DNA from: Schnuerera sp. xch1
Lineage (GTDB): Bacteria; Bacillota; Clostridia; Tissierellales; Tepidimicrobiaceae
Direction of reading: 5' to 3'
Length of the DNA stretch: 64,000 nt
Assembly (NCBI RefSeq): GCF_019931165.1
Contig: NZ_JAIOUP010000011.1
Coordinates: forward strand, 22,728-86,727
Shown here: positions 17,899 to 28,300 of the stretch, in pieces
Layout of the letters: each line of letters starts with the position of its first letter
Numbering within the stretch: position 1 is the stretch's first letter
Translations under genes and position numbers: made by a program
The notes under the pieces: model-generated
Told to the model about the DNA's origin: nothing
The model's database searches: none
What the model saw: only the letters and a program-made list of their open reading frames with translations

Positions 17899-18480
17899 AT
17901 GAATGAAACAGTAAAGTTGGGGTTAATTTTATTTCTAATAACTGCTGTCGCTGCAGCAGTGCTAGGAGTTTCAAATTCAGTTACATCGGAGAAAATAGCA
18001 GAAGTGGATAGAATAGCTAATGAAGTAGCCAAACAAGAAATATTGGAAGATGCAGAAAGTTTTACTAAATTAGATGAAAACCAGTTGAAAGAAATTGTTG
18101 GTTCTAACAATGATGTTTTAGAGATAAATGAAGGATATGATGAGAATTCATCTCTTGTTGGATATACTTTTAAAGTTATATCAAAAGGGTATGGTGGAGA
18201 TATTGAATTTATGACAGGCATATCTACAGAAGGACATATAACGGGTATTAAAGTTTTAAACCATGGAGAGACTCCAGGGCTTGGTGCAAATTCGACTGAG
18301 AGCTACTTCACAGATTCTTTTAAAGGGAAAACTGTGGATAGTAATATAACTGCAGTTAAAGATCCTCAAGCTGATAATGAAGTACAGGCTCTTACTAGTG
18401 CGACTATAACGACTAATGCCATAGTTGATGGTGTAAATATGGTACGTGAAATATTTAATTCAAAATTGGCAAATCAGTAA
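17899..18480 (+). CDS. rnfG: Rnf complex subunit RnfG
   Basis: FMN-carrying subunit of Rnf, 193 residues: one N-terminal membrane helix and an FMN_bind domain outside the membrane. The flavinylation region is ALTSATITTNAIVDGV near residues 163-178, where ApbE joins FMN to threonine. GYGGDIEFMTGI and HGETPGLGAN are also standard. The start codon directly follows the rnfD stop, with GGGGAGGTG inside rnfD. The ApbE gene is in this window near 31.6 kb. Confidence 0.96.
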   Translation: MNETVKLGLILFLITAVAAAVLGVSNSVTSEKIAEVDRIANEVAKQEILEDAESFTKLDENQLKEIVGSNNDVLEINEGYDENSSLVGYTFKVISKGYGGDIEFMTGISTEGHITGIKVLNHGETPGLGANSTESYFTDSFKGKTVDSNITAVKDPQADNEVQALTSATITTNAIVDGVNMVREIFNSKLANQ

Positions 18481-18499
18481 GTAGTGGAGGTGTGAAAAA

Positions 18500-19150
18500 G
18501 TGAAATTATCCAAAATTTTTTATAACGGATTGATTAAAGAAAATACTATATTTGTTCAAGCAATAGGTATGTGTTCGGTTTTGGCTGTAACTACCTCTGC
18601 AATTAATGGTTTAGCTATGGGGCTAGCTGTAATTGCTGTATTAGTTGGATCGAATATAGTAGTTTCACTATTAAGAAAGGTTATACCAGATAAAATTCGT
18701 ATACCAGCTTTTATTGTGGTTATTGCAACTTTTGTTACTGTAGTTGAAATGTTTATGAAAGCATATACTCCTGACTTATATAATGCATTAGGAATATTTA
18801 TTCCCTTGATTGTTGTTAATTGCATGATCTTAGGTAGAGCAGAATCATTTGCTTCAAAAAATAGCTTATTACCATCTATAGTAGATGGCTTGGGGATGGG
18901 TGCAGGATATACTTTAGCAGTAGTAGTATTAGGTAGTATAAGAGAAATATTAGGTGCAGGAACTTTGTTTGGTATGCAATTATTCGGAGCTAGCTTTGAA
19001 CCAGCACTAATTTTCATAATGCCACCAGGAGCGTTTATAATACTTGGAATATTGATGGGGATTTTTAATTATGTTGGAAAGAGAAAAGAATCTCCTAAAA
19101 CTGGTGTAAAGGAGGAAAACATAGATGAGTATATTTACAATATTGATTAG
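18500..19150 (+). CDS. rnfE: Rnf complex subunit RnfE
   Basis: Polytopic membrane subunit of Rnf, homologous to NqrD, 216 residues with six predicted spans. Typical stretches are LIKENTIFVQAIGMCSVLAV, MFMKAYTPDLYNALGIFIPLI and LGMGAGYTLAVVVLGSIREI. Together with RnfA it forms the inverted-topology pair holding an intramembrane Fe-S centre. The start is GTG behind TGGAGGTG. Its end overlaps rnfA by 26 bases. Confidence 0.96.
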   Translation: MKLSKIFYNGLIKENTIFVQAIGMCSVLAVTTSAINGLAMGLAVIAVLVGSNIVVSLLRKVIPDKIRIPAFIVVIATFVTVVEMFMKAYTPDLYNALGIFIPLIVVNCMILGRAESFASKNSLLPSIVDGLGMGAGYTLAVVVLGSIREILGAGTLFGMQLFGASFEPALIFIMPPGAFIILGILMGIFNYVGKRKESPKTGVKEENIDEYIYNID

Positions 19151-19697
19151 TACGATATTTGTCAATAATTATGTTTTTGCTCGTTTCTTAGGTATATGCC
19201 CATTTTTAGGGGTATCAAACAAGACAGAAACAGCAACAGGTATGGGTGTAGCTGTAACTTTTGTAATTACACTATCATCAGTTATAACTTGGGGAATACA
19301 TTATGCTATATTAGACAGATTTGGATTAGAGTATTTACAAACTATAGTATTTATTCTTGTAATAGCTGCCCTAGTACAATTTGTTGAAATGTTTCTTAAA
19401 AAGACCAGTCCTAATCTATATAGTGCATTAGGAGTATATCTTCCATTAATCACAACTAACTGTATAGTATTAGGGGTAGCTATATTGAACATACAAGAGG
19501 GATATAGTTTAATCGAAACTATTTTTAATGCATTGGGAGCATCTGTTGGTTTCGCTATTGCATTACTACTTATGGCTGGAGTAAGAGAAAAGCTTGAGAT
19601 AATAGATGTTCCAAAGGTTTTAGAAGGTTTTCCAATAGCGTTAATAACTGCAGGTCTTATGTCCATAGCATTTTTAGGATTTAATGGACTTGTTTAG
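19125..19697 (+). CDS. rnfA: Rnf complex subunit RnfA
   Basis: Polytopic membrane subunit of Rnf (NqrE homologue), 190 residues with six predicted spans. NNYVFARFLGICPFLGVSN near the N-terminus contains the conserved Cys that contributes to the membrane-embedded Fe-S cluster. YSALGVYLPLITTNCIVLG carries the second Cys. The ATG lies inside the end of rnfE, with AAGGAGGAAA upstream, so the two subunits are translationally coupled. Confidence 0.96.
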   Translation: MSIFTILISTIFVNNYVFARFLGICPFLGVSNKTETATGMGVAVTFVITLSSVITWGIHYAILDRFGLEYLQTIVFILVIAALVQFVEMFLKKTSPNLYSALGVYLPLITTNCIVLGVAILNIQEGYSLIETIFNALGASVGFAIALLLMAGVREKLEIIDVPKVLEGFPIALITAGLMSIAFLGFNGLV

Positions 19698-19708
19698 GAG
19701 GTAATAAG

Positions 19709-20524
19709 ATGAGTGGAATATTATATCCAATAGTAGTATTAGGTGGTTTAGGGCTTTTATTTGGCTTAAGTCTTTCTTTGGCATCTAAGGCTTTTGCTGT
19801 TGAAACAAACCCAAAAGTAGAAAGTATTAGGAAAGTTTTACCGGGGGCAAACTGTGGAGCATGTGGATATCCTGGTTGTGATGGCTGTGCTAATGCGATT
19901 GCAGAAGGTGAAGCTCAGACCAATGCTTGTAGCGTTGGAGGCAGTTCAGTAGCAGAAAAAATTGCAGACATAATGGGAGTTAATGCTACTAAAACAGAAA
20001 GAAAAGTGGCTACTGTATTATGTCAAGGCGATTGTGATAAAGCTAAAAACAAGTATGTTTATAATGGTATAAGAGATTGTAGAGCTCAAAATATATTAGC
20101 AGGAGGAAGTAAATCTTGCTCATATGGTTGCTTAGGTTGTGGTACATGTGCAGATGTCTGTAATTACGATGCAATTAAGATAGTTAATGGAGTTGCTGTT
20201 GTAGATAAAGAAAAATGTGTAGCTTGTAAGGCTTGTATAGCTGCTTGTCCTAAGAATATAATTGAACTTGTTCCATATGATAATCAAGTAGTAGTAAAAT
20301 GCAAGAGCAATGATTCAGGAAAAGTAGTAAGAAGTAATTGTAGTACTGGATGTATTGGTTGTCAAATTTGTGTTAAAAATTGTCCTGAAGACGCATTTAG
20401 TTTCGAAAACTATTTAGCAAGGATTAACTATGAAAAATGTACTAATTGTGGAATTTGTGCTGAAAAATGTCCTTCAGGAGCAATATTTTCAAATTTAGAA
20501 GAGCTTAATGAGAAAGCACAATAG
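19709..20524 (+). CDS. rnfB: Rnf complex subunit RnfB (multi-cluster ferredoxin)
   Basis: Electron-entry subunit of Rnf, 271 residues: an N-terminal membrane helix, then many Fe-S motifs. These are CGACGYPGCDGC near residue 50, then CLGCGTCADVC, CVACKACIAACP, CIGCQICVKNCP and CTNCGICAEKCP. It accepts electrons from ferredoxin on the cytoplasmic side. It is the last rnf gene, with AGGAGG before the ATG and a terminator just after the stop. Confidence 0.97.
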   Translation: MSGILYPIVVLGGLGLLFGLSLSLASKAFAVETNPKVESIRKVLPGANCGACGYPGCDGCANAIAEGEAQTNACSVGGSSVAEKIADIMGVNATKTERKVATVLCQGDCDKAKNKYVYNGIRDCRAQNILAGGSKSCSYGCLGCGTCADVCNYDAIKIVNGVAVVDKEKCVACKACIAACPKNIIELVPYDNQVVVKCKSNDSGKVVRSNCSTGCIGCQICVKNCPEDAFSFENYLARINYEKCTNCGICAEKCPSGAIFSNLEELNEKAQ

Positions 20525-20528
20525 TTTA

Positions 20529-20551
20529 GAGCCTTTAATTAGGCTCTTTTA
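20529..20551 (+). terminator. Terminator of the rnf operon
   Basis: GAGCCT (20529-20534) and AGGCTC (20541-20546) form a short GC-rich stem followed by TTTTATTTTT. Confidence 0.8.
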
Positions 20552-20689
20552 TTTTTAGAAAAATTCATTTATAATATATAGGTGATATATAGAATAAATG
20601 TAAATTTTCTAGCTTGTAAATAGAAAATATAAATGGTAAACTTATTATGATGTTAAGATGGATGAATTTGTTTCAAAAGGGTGAAAAAA

Positions 20690-21067
20690 TTGACGAAAGG
20701 TGATAAGATTTTAATAGTCATTATTGTAATTATTAGTATTGTATCACTAATATTTGTAAATATATCAGTTTTTAGTTATCAAGAGAAATTTATAAGTGTA
20801 CAAGTGAATGGAAAAGAGATAAAGAAAATAATATTTGATAGTAGTTTAATAGGAGAAACTGTCCCCATCGAGACAGAATATGGATATAATTTGATAGAGA
20901 TAGGAGATGAAAAAGTTAGAGTAATAGAAGCAGATTGTCCAGATCAACTAGATGTAAAGCAAGGATATATTTCTAATGTTGGAGAGGTTATAGTATGTTT
21001 ACCAAATAGATTAGTTATTGAGATAAAAGGAATGGATGAAGTGGAAATAGATCGTATTAGCCGATAG
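20690..21067 (+). CDS. NusG domain II-containing membrane protein
   Basis: A 125-residue protein with one N-terminal membrane helix (ILIVIIVIISIVSLIFVNI) and a small extracytoplasmic NusG_II-type beta domain, including VRVIEADCPDQLDV with one Cys and CLPNRLVIEIKG. Such proteins are regularly found beside Rnf, Gx-transporter and FMN/ApbE genes, as here, so a role in flavin- or redox-linked membrane processes is likely but untested. I chose TTG 20690, with AAAAGGGTG at normal spacing; the GTG at 20681 lies inside that site. Confidence 0.8.
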   Translation: MTKGDKILIVIIVIISIVSLIFVNISVFSYQEKFISVQVNGKEIKKIIFDSSLIGETVPIETEYGYNLIEIGDEKVRVIEADCPDQLDVKQGYISNVGEVIVCLPNRLVIEIKGMDEVEIDRISR

Positions 21068-21079
21068 AAAGGAATAGAT

Positions 21080-21604
21080 ATGAAAGGTATTAAAAGATTA
21101 ATATTTTTGTCATTATTGGTTTCAATTGGATTAGGGCTAAGTATTATCGAATCAATGATGCCTTTACCCTTTATCGCACCAGGAGCAAAACTGGGACTTT
21201 CAAATATGGTTATATTGATAACTCTAGTTGTTTTTGATATAAAAGATGCTTTGACTGTAGGTATTCTCAAATCACTTATTTTCACCTTAATTACAGGAAG
21301 TGTTACGAGTCTTTTTTACAGTCTATCTGGTTCCATTTTAAGTTGCTTATTAATGTATTTAATCTACAAAAAGTTTTCAAGTATATTCAGTTTAATAGGA
21401 GTTAGTATATTTGGAGCAATGGCTCATAATTTTGCTCAAGTTCTGGTAGCAAGTATAATGATGAATAACTTTAGGATATTTTCTTATATTCCTATATTAC
21501 AGTTAACTGGACTCTTTACTGGATATTTTGTAGGATTAACTTCTAAATTTGTAATTAAGAGTTTGAAAAAATCAATTGATAAGATATTTTATTCTAATGA
21601 TTAA
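21080..21604 (+). CDS. Gx transporter family membrane protein
   Basis: A 174-residue protein with five or six membrane spans, recognised from PFIAPGAKLGLSNMVILITL. The family (formerly heptaprenyl diphosphate synthase component I) resembles the substrate-binding subunits of ECF-type transporters. It follows the NusG_II gene by 12 bases with AAAGGAATAG at the start. Its frequent company with Rnf and flavinylation genes suggests supply of a flavin, quinone precursor or similar cofactor, but the substrate is unknown. Confidence 0.82.
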   Translation: MKGIKRLIFLSLLVSIGLGLSIIESMMPLPFIAPGAKLGLSNMVILITLVVFDIKDALTVGILKSLIFTLITGSVTSLFYSLSGSILSCLLMYLIYKKFSSIFSLIGVSIFGAMAHNFAQVLVASIMMNNFRIFSYIPILQLTGLFTGYFVGLTSKFVIKSLKKSIDKIFYSND

Positions 21605-21613
21605 GGTGATGCT

Positions 21614-22195
21614 ATGGACACAATTGTTTTAGCTTCAGGTTCTCCAAGACGAAGGGATTTGTTGCTAAAATACAAATTAAGACCTATTATCGAAGAACCT
21701 CAAATAGAAGAGAAAATTTATTTAGATGAAGCACCTGAACAAGTTGCTATGGCTTTATCTTTTGAAAAAGTGGCCCAAGTTGCAAACAAATTCAATAATG
21801 GAGAAATTATAATAGGCGCTGATACAATAGTAGCATGCGATGGACTTATACTTGGAAAGCCTAAGAATGAATATGAAGGCAAAGAAATGATTAAATTTTT
21901 GAGTAATAGAGAACATCAGGTAATAACAGGTATTAGTATTATGAGATCTAATTGTAATATTAAAATAATAGATTATGAAAGTACAATTGTGAAGTTTAGA
22001 AAACTTTCTGATAAGAAAATCCAAAAATATATAGAGTCCAACGAATATATTGATAAAGCTGGGGGATATGGTATACAAGGATTAGGATCTATATTAGTCG
22101 AATATATTAATGGATGTTATTTTAACGTAGTAGGATTGCCTATATATAAGCTAGATACTTTATTAGAAAGATATTTTAATATCAATTTATTATAA
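21614..22195 (+). CDS. maf: Maf-like nucleoside triphosphate pyrophosphatase
   Basis: Cytoplasmic house-cleaning enzyme that hydrolyses dTTP/UTP or modified nucleotides to the monophosphate. The 193-residue product has ASGSPRRRDLLL at residues 6-17, GADTIVACDGLILGKP, and GGYGIQGLGS, all standard Maf motifs. It lies 9 bases after the Gx gene with AAGGTGAT before the ATG. The maf-radC-mreBCD order is conserved in many Bacillota. Confidence 0.94.
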   Translation: MDTIVLASGSPRRRDLLLKYKLRPIIEEPQIEEKIYLDEAPEQVAMALSFEKVAQVANKFNNGEIIIGADTIVACDGLILGKPKNEYEGKEMIKFLSNREHQVITGISIMRSNCNIKIIDYESTIVKFRKLSDKKIQKYIESNEYIDKAGGYGIQGLGSILVEYINGCYFNVVGLPIYKLDTLLERYFNINLL

Positions 22196-22213
22196 AAATG
22201 TAGGTGATTATAT

Positions 22214-22921
22214 ATGGGATCAAGTACCAACTCTTACAAAAATTATACTATAAAAGACCTTCCAATGAATGAAAGACCTAGAGAAAAATTATCCAAGTAT
22301 GGGGTGGGTTCCTTATCCAATTCTGAACTGATAGCAATAATTATTAGAACTGGGCATTTAGAAAACACTGCTATTGATTTAGCTAGTAAGCTTATCAGTA
22401 TGGATAGTACTGGAATTAAATATTTATCTCAAGTGACCGTAGAAGAATTAACAGCAATAAAAGGTATTGGTAATTGTAAAGCAGCCCAAATAATAGCAGC
22501 CATAGAGTTAGGGAAAAGAATATCTAGTCGTAGTGGTGAAGCTAAACTTAAAGTAAATTCGCCTGTTGTAGTTGCAGAATTACTTATGGAAGAGATGAGA
22601 TATTTAAACAAAGAACATTTTAAAATAATGCTGCTTAATACTAAAAATCAAATAATCAGCATTGAGGAAATATCTATAGGAAATCTAAACTCTTCCATTG
22701 TACATCCTAGAGAAGTATTTAATATAGCAATTAGGAGAAGTGCTAATTCAATAATATTAATACACAATCACCCAAGTGGTGATCCAACACCAAGCACAGA
22801 AGATATCAATATTACACATAGACTTATAAATGCAGGTGATATAATAGGGATTAAAGTTCTAGATCATATAATAATTGGTGACAATAATTATCTAAGCTTA
22901 AAACAAAAAAATATCATATAA
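22214..22921 (+). CDS. radC: RadC family JAMM-domain protein
   Basis: A 235-residue protein with an N-terminal helix-hairpin-helix (AIKGIGNCKAAQIIAAIELG) and a C-terminal JAMM metalloprotease-like domain with HNHPSGDPTPSTEDI, the zinc-binding motif. Despite the name DNA repair protein RadC, the biochemical role is unsettled. The ATG follows TAGGTGAT, 18 bases after maf. Confidence 0.94.
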   Translation: MGSSTNSYKNYTIKDLPMNERPREKLSKYGVGSLSNSELIAIIIRTGHLENTAIDLASKLISMDSTGIKYLSQVTVEELTAIKGIGNCKAAQIIAAIELGKRISSRSGEAKLKVNSPVVVAELLMEEMRYLNKEHFKIMLLNTKNQIISIEEISIGNLNSSIVHPREVFNIAIRRSANSIILIHNHPSGDPTPSTEDINITHRLINAGDIIGIKVLDHIIIGDNNYLSLKQKNII

Positions 22922-22960
22922 TTTAGTAATTTATGCTATAGAGAGAAAGGAGTAATCAAT

Positions 22961-23992
22961 ATGGGAGTATTTAGTACATTTTCAAAAAATATGGGTATAG
23001 ATTTAGGAACAGCAAATACGTTGGTGTATATTAAAGGAAAAGATATTGTAATAAGAGAGCCATCAGTAGTGGCTATTCAAACTGATACAAAACAGGTATT
23101 AGCAGTTGGCGAAGAAGCAAAAAAAATGATTGGGAGAACTCCTGGCAATATTGTGGCAATTAGACCTTTAAAAGATGGAGTTATCGCTGATTTTGATATA
23201 ACACAAAATATGTTAAAATATTTTATTAAACGCGCTATTCAAAGGCGTTCATTATTACAGCCTACAGTTGTAGTATGTGTACCTAGTGGAGTCACCGAAG
23301 TTGAAAAAAGAGCAGTAGAAGAGGCAACTATTCATGCAGGAGCTAGAGAAGCATATTTAATTGAAGAACCAATGGCTGCAGCAATTGGTGCAGGATTACC
23401 AGTTCAAGATCCAACTGGTAGTCTGGTAGTAGATATTGGTGGAGGAACAACAGAAGTAGCAGTTATTTCTCTAGGTGGCATTGTAACAAGCAAATCTATT
23501 AGAATTGGTGGGGACGAGCTAGATGAATCTATTGTAAATTATATTAAAAAGGAATATAATTTAATGATTGGAGAGAGAACTGCCGAAGAAATTAAGATTA
23601 GTATCGGGTCTGCCAATGTTAGCAATAAGGAAAAAAAATTAAAAATAACAGGTAGAGATTTAATTAGTGGATTGCCTAAGGCTATAGAAATAACATCCAG
23701 AGAGATTTATGAAGCTATGAAGGATGAAATTTATAATATATTAGATGCGATTAAATCAACTTTAGAAAAAACTCCACCAGAGTTGGCAGCTGACATAATG
23801 CAATTTGGTATAATGTTAACAGGTGGAGGGGCTTTACTTGATGGATTAGATAAATTAATAATAAATGAAACAGGCATGCCCGTGCATATAGCAGAGAATC
23901 CATTAGATTGTGTAGCAATAGGTACTGGAAAAGCTTTAAATAGTATTGAAGTATTGAAAAGAACCTCATCAAGTAGTAAAAGAATAGGTTAA
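22961..23992 (+). CDS. mreB: Rod shape-determining actin homologue MreB
   Basis: Cytoskeletal ATPase that positions lateral wall synthesis, 343 residues. Actin-fold motifs are visible: phosphate-1 [13 protein letters not shown], phosphate-2 [18 protein letters not shown], and adenosine [15 protein letters not shown]. The start is ATG behind AAAGGAG. It heads an mreB-mreC-mreD-PBP2-minCDE run, implying a rod-shaped cell with mid-cell division control. Confidence 0.97.
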   Translation: MGVFSTFSKNMGIDLGTANTLVYIKGKDIVIREPSVVAIQTDTKQVLAVGEEAKKMIGRTPGNIVAIRPLKDGVIADFDITQNMLKYFIKRAIQRRSLLQPTVVVCVPSGVTEVEKRAVEEATIHAGAREAYLIEEPMAAAIGAGLPVQDPTGSLVVDIGGGTTEVAVISLGGIVTSKSIRIGGDELDESIVNYIKKEYNLMIGERTAEEIKISIGSANVSNKEKKLKITGRDLISGLPKAIEITSREIYEAMKDEIYNILDAIKSTLEKTPPELAADIMQFGIMLTGGGALLDGLDKLIINETGMPVHIAENPLDCVAIGTGKALNSIEVLKRTSSSSKRIG

Positions 23993-24003
23993 GTGGTGAT
24001 AGT

Positions 24004-24840
24004 ATGTTCTTTATCAAAAAATATAAAAATAGAATGATAGTAGTATCGATTGCTATCATTCTAATTATTATTATAGGGAATACCAGTAGTGAGAGAGTTA
24101 GCTTAACAAGCATAGAAAAGATTATAGGGAATATTTTTTCACCAACACAAAAATTTTTTTTTAATGTGAGTAATGGTATATCTAATTTTTTCACTTCTAT
24201 AAAGGATATCGGTAATTTAAGAGAAGAAAATAAAGAATTAAAATCAAAGGTTTTAAAACTAGAAGAAGAAAATAGGAACTATGAAGATTTAATTGGAAAA
24301 TCTGAATACCTAATCAATGAAAAAAAATTAATTGAAAATACAACTTATAATTTGATATCTGCTGAAATTACTGGTAAAGAACCAGGAAATTGGTTTGATA
24401 GGTTTACTATAGATAAGGGTTCTAAAGATGGAATAGCAAAAGGAGATACAGTTATTCAAGCAATTGAGATTGAAGAAGATGTAGTTCAAGAAGGAATAAT
24501 TGGAAGAGTTATAGATGTTGGGAATAACTGGGCAAAGGTAAATTCTATTATAGACGAAAATAATAATATTTCTTTTAGAGTAATTAGAACACAAGATGGA
24601 GGAATATTATCAGGTAGTATAAATGGTGAAGTTAGTGGATATTTATTTGATTCTAAAGCTGATGTAATGAAGGGAGACAAGCTTATCAGTTCTGGATTAG
24701 GTGGAATATATACGAAGGATATGTATATAGGTGAAATTACAGATGTAATAAAAGAAGAAGAAGATTTAATGAAAAAGATTAAAGTTGAACCAGCAGTAGA
24801 TTTTAAGAAAATTTTTAAGGTCTTTGTTATAACAGATTAA
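24004..24840 (+). CDS. mreC: Rod shape-determining protein MreC
   Basis: Bitopic elongasome scaffold of 278 residues: a membrane helix at about 9-26, a coiled coil near 70-100 (LREENKELKSKVLKLEEEN), then the beta-rich domain with KGSKDGIAKGDTVI and GKLISSG-like turns (here GDKLISSGLGGIY). It lies 11 bases after mreB and links MreB to PBP2. Confidence 0.95.
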   Translation: MFFIKKYKNRMIVVSIAIILIIIIGNTSSERVSLTSIEKIIGNIFSPTQKFFFNVSNGISNFFTSIKDIGNLREENKELKSKVLKLEEENRNYEDLIGKSEYLINEKKLIENTTYNLISAEITGKEPGNWFDRFTIDKGSKDGIAKGDTVIQAIEIEEDVVQEGIIGRVIDVGNNWAKVNSIIDENNNISFRVIRTQDGGILSGSINGEVSGYLFDSKADVMKGDKLISSGLGGIYTKDMYIGEITDVIKEEEDLMKKIKVEPAVDFKKIFKVFVITD

Positions 24841-24856
24841 CGATTGAGGGATTAAA

Positions 24857-25357
24857 TTGACTGTATTTATTATATCTTTAATTATAATTATTAACTTTAT
24901 ATTGCAATCTACAGTAATATCCTATTTTAGTATATTTGGAGTTGTACCAAATACAAGTCTAATTATTATAGTAGCAATTGCATTATTAAAAGGGAAAAAA
25001 GTGGGTAGCACTACAGGTTTATTAATTGGCTTATTACAAGATATTGTATTTAGCTCTGTTATTGGAGTTAATGCGTTTATATACTTTTTTATAGGTTATT
25101 TAATGGGAATGGCTGAAGATAAATTATCTAAAGAAAATATTCTATTACCAGTTATTATGTCTATAATAACTACTATAGGATATCACTTTTTTTATTTCCT
25201 ATTTATGTTTTTCTTAAACTATGATATTTCATTTTCTATCTTTTTCAAACAAATAGTAATTATTGAAATGATTTATAATAGTTTATTATCTATATTTTTA
25301 TTTAAATTATTTTCAAAGATATTTGTCATGCCTTCGATAACATTTGGAAAGAAATAG
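24857..25357 (+). CDS. mreD: Rod shape-determining protein MreD
   Basis: A 166-residue membrane protein with five or six spans and little soluble sequence. The conserved features are the N-terminal SYFSIFGVVPNTSLIIIVAIAL and GLLIGLLQDIVF. It starts at TTG behind TTGAGGGA, 16 bases after mreC. Confidence 0.93.
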   Translation: MTVFIISLIIIINFILQSTVISYFSIFGVVPNTSLIIIVAIALLKGKKVGSTTGLLIGLLQDIVFSSVIGVNAFIYFFIGYLMGMAEDKLSKENILLPVIMSIITTIGYHFFYFLFMFFLNYDISFSIFFKQIVIIEMIYNSLLSIFLFKLFSKIFVMPSITFGKK

Positions 25358-25369
25358 GAGTGTGCTAAT

Positions 25370-28300
25370 TTGAAATTATTGGAGAAATTAAAGAATAGAT
25401 TTAATATTTTAATAATCATATTAAGTATTATAATGATAATTCTTATTTTTGGATTAGCTATCTTAACTATAATAGAAGGAGATTATTATAGGGATATTTC
25501 TGATAATAAGAGATTGAAAGAAATATATATTACTGCACCAAGAGGTGAAATTAGAGATAGATATGGTAGATTGTTAGCAGGTAATAAGCCTAGCTTTACT
25601 GTACAAATTTTAAAAGATGAGTTAAATACTTTGAGTACAGAAAAAAAGAACGAGATTCTATTATGGCTTACTAGATTATTAGAAGAAGATGGAGTTAATT
25701 ATGTTGATGATTTTCCAATAGAATTTAATGTTTTTCAATATAAAAATGACAAAACATATAATCTAGAAAGTGATTCTCCAATGGATACGGTAATAGATAT
25801 AATAATATCTAATAATTTACTTTCACAGATATTAGATACTTATTACATAAATCCCGACTATGAAGAACACTATAGTTTTGCAACTATTAGAAAAGCAATA
25901 AATGCTCTTGAAGAAAAGGATATTGAAATTCCTATTATAGTAGACATAAAGGAAGGAGAATTGATTGTCAAATACGATGAAGAAAAAGACATTGAACAAT
26001 GGAAGGAAAACCATCAAATACATCAAAATGCTTCGCCTAAAGAAGCTATAATTTCAATGATTAATGACAATGAAAATATAATAAGGAAGATATTAGAACA
26101 TCCTATTTCAAGACAATTAGTGTATAATATATTGAATGAAAAAAAACTAGATAATAATTTAGAAATAAAGAAATATTCCCTTACTTATGATGAAGAATAT
26201 TTAGAAACAAAAAGATCTCTTATGAAATCATTCAATAATATAACTTATGAAACAAAAGCCATAGATGATTTTGTGGAAATTGTTAAGGAAACTTCACTAG
26301 TTGATTTATTAGTTAAGATAGCTGAAGTTGAAGATGAAGAAGGAAATATTGATAAGCTAATACCTGGACAAGTTTTGTTAAATAAAATAGAGGAAAAAGG
26401 ATTAGAATGTCCTGTAAAGATTGATATTGATGAAGAACAAAATACTATTTTATATACACATAAGGATAGTAAGAAAACAGATAATAGAGCACCCATAGAT
26501 ACTTTGATTAGTTTCGCAGTAGAAAATAATTTATTAAAGGATTTTATTACGGATGAAAAGATTAAAGGAATAGCTCAAGAGATAGTGTTGCAAAAAGGAT
26601 TTAATCCACAAATATCCATTACAAAATGGCAGTATACATCGTTAGTAGAAAAGGATACATGGTTTAAAAAACTTAATATTGATAATAAGAATAGTAGTGC
26701 TAAAGAGGTATTTGACTATTTAATTAAATATTATGATATAAATAAAAATTTAGGTAGATATGAAACAAGGATAATGATGTCTTTACATGATCAATTAGAA
26801 AAGCAAGGTCATAGAGCTTATCAACCTATTAATATTGCTTATGGAATAAAAGATGCTACCGTGGCTAAAATTGAAGAAGGATTTATGAGAATGTCAGGGG
26901 TGCAAGTATCAATAGAACCAGTAAGATATTATCCTGAAAATGAAACTGCAGCTCATGTACTTGGATATCTAGGGAAAATTTCGCAAACTAGTGAAATTGA
27001 GAAGTATGTTAAGAGAAACAAATATTCTCCAAATGATATAATTGGTAAGACTGGTATTGAAGAAAAATTTGAGTCAGAACTTAGAGGCAAAAATGGAGTA
27101 AGAAAAGTGGAAGTAGATGTTTTAGGAAATAGAACCAGTGTATTAGATGAGGAAAAAGCTATACCGGGAAATAATATCTATTTAACAATAGATTCAAATC
27201 TCCAAAAAACAGCACAAGATTCATTAAAACATGCTTTAGAGGAAATTCAACAAGGAGGAACTTTTAAAAGTAAATGGGGAGATTATAAATTTGGCATTAG
27301 CAGTTCAAAAGGAAGGCCATATATAAATGCAACTTCAGGTGCTGTAGTAGTTACATCAGTAAAAACTGGAGAAGTATTAGCTCTAACAAACTATCCAGCT
27401 TATGATCCTAATCTTTTTTCAACAGGAATATCCAATTCAGATTGGGAAAGTTTATTCCCTGAAGATGATGCAGACTTATTAGCACCTAGACCATTGTATA
27501 ATATTGCTATACAAACAGCAATTCAACCAGGTTCCACTTTCAAGATGGTTACTGCTCTTGCAGCTTTAGAAAAAGGATTAGATCCTAATCAAGCTATAAG
27601 GGATATGGGTTATATTAACATAGGAAGCGCTAGATTTGGTTGTTGGATATGGAACTCTAATAGAACGACACACGGTTATACCAATTTATATGATGCTTTA
27701 AGAGATTCTTGTAATTATTATTTTTATTCTCTTGCATTAGGTAAAAATCAGAAAACAGGAAAACCAGTAGGAACAAGGGTTGACATTGAAGATATAGCAA
27801 ATATGGCTAAGGAGTTAGGATTAAATGATAAAACAGGTATAGAGATAGACATTCCTAACGAAGCATCTGGAGGAGTGCCAAATCCACAGAGTAAAGTTAT
27901 GATTACAAAGAGTATGTTGAGAAATTATTTAAATAGTAATATTCAGTCTTATATTAAAAAAGGAGAAGAATTTTCCGATAAAGAGATTAAAGATAAAGTA
28001 GAAACAATAGTTGGTTGGATAGAAGAAGAACCACTCTCTAGAAATGAAGTAATACAACGATTAGATGAAATGGGTATAGAACCAGAAAAGCGTCTTGAAG
28101 GTGAAAAAGAAGGATTAGCAGATAAGATTAAATACACCTATTTAAACTTTGCTGGTTGGAATATTACTGACACTTTGAATGCTACTATTGGACAAGGACA
28201 AAATGCATATACTCCAGTTCAGATGGCTAATTATATAGCTACTATTGCAAATGGAGGGTATAGGAATAAGCTTACTCTTGTAGATAATATAAAAAATTAT

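Noticed and set aside
18556..19017. A long open frame opposite rnfE
   Set aside because: No ribosome site; composition and length follow from the conserved hydrophobic coding on the other strand. Similar antisense frames opposite minC, rng, ptsG and mreB/mreC were dropped for the same reason.
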